Source: an uncultured Eubacteriales bacterium (lineage in GTDB: Bacteria > Bacillota > Clostridia > Lachnospirales > Lachnospiraceae). Taken from it: DNA of 7,551 bases. Position numbers and translations under genes: made by a program. This document shows positions 6,367 through 7,551 of the stretch, one piece after another. Location of the stretch: the NCBI GenBank assembly GCA_902772745.1, contig CACYBV010000213.1, positions 1-7,551 of the forward strand, in the 5' to 3' direction. The first letter of the stretch is position 1. Every line of letters begins with the position of its first letter. The notes under the pieces are model-generated. The model had not been told where the DNA came from and made no database searches. It saw only the letters and a program-made list of their open reading frames with translations.

Positions 6367-6382
6367 GAAAAAGGAGAACATC

Positions 6383-7551
6383 ATGAATTACAAAACCCTC
6401 GGAAAAACAGGCCTTAAGGTCAGTGAAATCGGCTTCGGCGGAGAGTGGCTGGAGCGCCACGAAGAGCAGGAGTCGATCGGACTGATTCATTACGCAGAGT
6501 CAAAGGGCATCAACATCATCGACTGCTGGATGCCCGACCCGAAGTCGAGAGACATCATCGGGAAGGCGATTGCCGGCTCCCGCGAAAAGTGGTATGTGCA
6601 GGGCCATATCGGTTCGACTTATCAGGACGGCCAGTATGTCCGTTCCCGCGATCTTCGGTACGTGATTCCGGCGTTTGAGGACCTGCTTCAAAGGATCGGC
6701 GGCGGATACATGGACCTCGGGATGATCCACTACATCGATTCCGAGGAAGACTGGGAGAAGTCAATGAACAGTGAATTCATCGACTATGTGCTGGACCTTC
6801 ACGATCAGGGGATTATCCGCCACATCGGCATGAGCACGCACAACCCGAAAATGGCCATCCGGGCGATCGAACAGGGGCTTCGCGGCTTTAAGGAACCCTC
6901 AAGAAAAGCGGAACTGGAAATGGTTCTTTTCAGCATCAATCCGGCTTTCGACATGCGGCCCGGGACAAACTGCGTTGAGGAGCTTTTCACAGGCTATGAG
7001 GAGGACTACGCCGGCTTTTCCGGAATCGATCCGGACCGCGCCAGATTCTACCGCCTCGCCGAGGAGAGAAATGTCGGGATCACCGTCATGAAAGGTTTCT
7101 TCGGCGGCGCGCTTTTCGACGTGAACCGCTCCCCCTTCGGAGCTGCCCTCACCCCTGTACAGTGCATTCATTACGCGCTCACAAGGCCGGGTGCCGTTTC
7201 GATCCTCTGCGGATACGATACGAAGGAGCAGATTGACGAAGCGGCTGCATACGAAACCGCGTCGGATGAAGAAAAAGATTACGCCTCGGTTCTTGCGAAT
7301 GCACCGAAGCATTCCTATAAGGGTACCTGCACCTACTGCGGCCACTGCCGGCCCTGCGTTATGAACATCGACATCGCGATGGTCAACAAATTCTATGATC
7401 TCGCGGTACAGCAGCCGGAGGTCCCACAGAGTGTGCAGCAGCACTATGAAGCGCTCGGGACAACGGCCGCATCCTGCATCGGCTGCGGGGACTGCGAATC
7501 GCGCTGCCCCTTCGAGGTGAAGATCGCAGAACGCATGGAGAAGGCGCTGGC
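6383..7551 (+). CDS. Aldo/keto reductase fused to 2x[4Fe-4S] ferredoxin domain, 3' end outside window
   Basis: The frame runs from ATG 6383, with AAGGAG (6371-6376) six bases before it, to the right edge without a stop; 389 codons are visible and probably only a few are missing. Residues 1-300 form an aldo/keto reductase TIM barrel: YKTLGKTGLKVSEIGFGG at the start, RHIGMSTHNP (146-155), GITVMKGFFGG (232-242) and SILCGYDTKEQ (273-283). Residues 311-380 carry two cysteine clusters, C316-x2-C319-x2-C322-x2-C325 and C365-x2-C368-x2-C371-x3-C375-P, the pattern of a two-[4Fe-4S] ferredoxin. This matches the predicted oxidoreductases of the aldo/keto reductase family with Fe-S domains (COG1453-like), probably cytoplasmic electron-transfer enzymes of anaerobes; the substrate is unknown. 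Of the usual tetrad, D47 and H116 (in GMIHYID) remain, but the expected Tyr and Lys positions hold other residues (near D52 and H75). It is separated from tadA by the palindromic repeat, and I see no convincing promoter. Confidence 0.93.
   Translation, partial: MNYKTLGKTGLKVSEIGFGGEWLERHEEQESIGLIHYAESKGINIIDCWMPDPKSRDIIGKAIAGSREKWYVQGHIGSTYQDGQYVRSRDLRYVIPAFEDLLQRIGGGYMDLGMIHYIDSEEDWEKSMNSEFIDYVLDLHDQGIIRHIGMSTHNPKMAIRAIEQGLRGFKEPSRKAELEMVLFSINPAFDMRPGTNCVEELFTGYEEDYAGFSGIDPDRARFYRLAEERNVGITVMKGFFGGALFDVNRSPFGAALTPVQCIHYALTRPGAVSILCGYDTKEQIDEAAAYETASDEEKDYASVLANAPKHSYKGTCTYCGHCRPCVMNIDIAMVNKFYDLAVQQPEVPQSVQQHYEALGTTAASCIGCGDCESRCPFEVKIAERMEKAL

Noticed and set aside
6180..6382. Signal recognition particle RNA gene after tadA, as is common in Firmicutes
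   Set aside because: No SRP RNA core motif (GGAA/AGCAG tetraloop arm) is visible; the gap is taken up by the palindromic repeat.
6899..7444. 181-codon open frame on the - strand at the right end
   Set aside because: It is antisense to the aldo/keto reductase, whose barrel and Fe-S cysteine motifs are clear on the + strand.

Overview
The window is about 7.5 kb of moderately GC-rich DNA that looks like chromosome from an anaerobic Firmicute of the Clostridia. Lachnospiraceae or a related gut lineage is the best guess. The reasons are strong AGGAG-type ribosome binding sites, a Firmicutes-style glucose-6-phosphate isomerase, the tatD / rsmA (ksgA) / tadA neighbourhood, and a ferredoxin-domain aldo/keto reductase of a kind I associate with gut Clostridia. 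This assignment is inference, because no rRNA or other marker is present. All six genes lie on the + strand, and no stretch longer than 300 bases lacks a gene.

Layout: (1) the 3' part of pgi, cut by the left edge; (2) a 194-bp gap with a hairpin after pgi, a 96-bp element bounded by perfect 22-bp inverted repeats, and a small GC-rich hairpin; (3) tatD, a TIM-barrel metal-dependent nuclease; (4) a 97-bp gap with a good sigma-A-type promoter whose -35 lies in a 9-bp direct repeat spaced one helical turn apart; (5) an 801-residue soluble, almost wholly helical protein of unknown function; (6) a hairpin, then a near-consensus promoter; (7) rsmA (16S rRNA dimethyltransferase) overlapping tadA (tRNA adenosine deaminase) by a GTGA junction, so probably co-transcribed and translationally coupled; (8) a 203-bp gap holding a degenerate palindromic repeat with TGTCAT-type ends; (9) an aldo/keto reductase fused to a C-terminal two-cluster ferredoxin-like domain, cut by the right edge.

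How the genes fit together: rsmA and tadA are an ordinary translation-apparatus pair with their own promoter, and pgi is central glycolysis. In many Firmicutes tatD is followed by rnmV (RNase M5) and then rsmA. Here the rnmV position holds the unknown 801-residue gene, which has its own promoter and is followed by a hairpin, so it behaves as an inserted independent unit. That gene, the structured pgi-tatD element and the palindromic repeat before the reductase are the least ordinary parts. I see no CRISPR array, tRNA, rRNA, transposase or phage gene.
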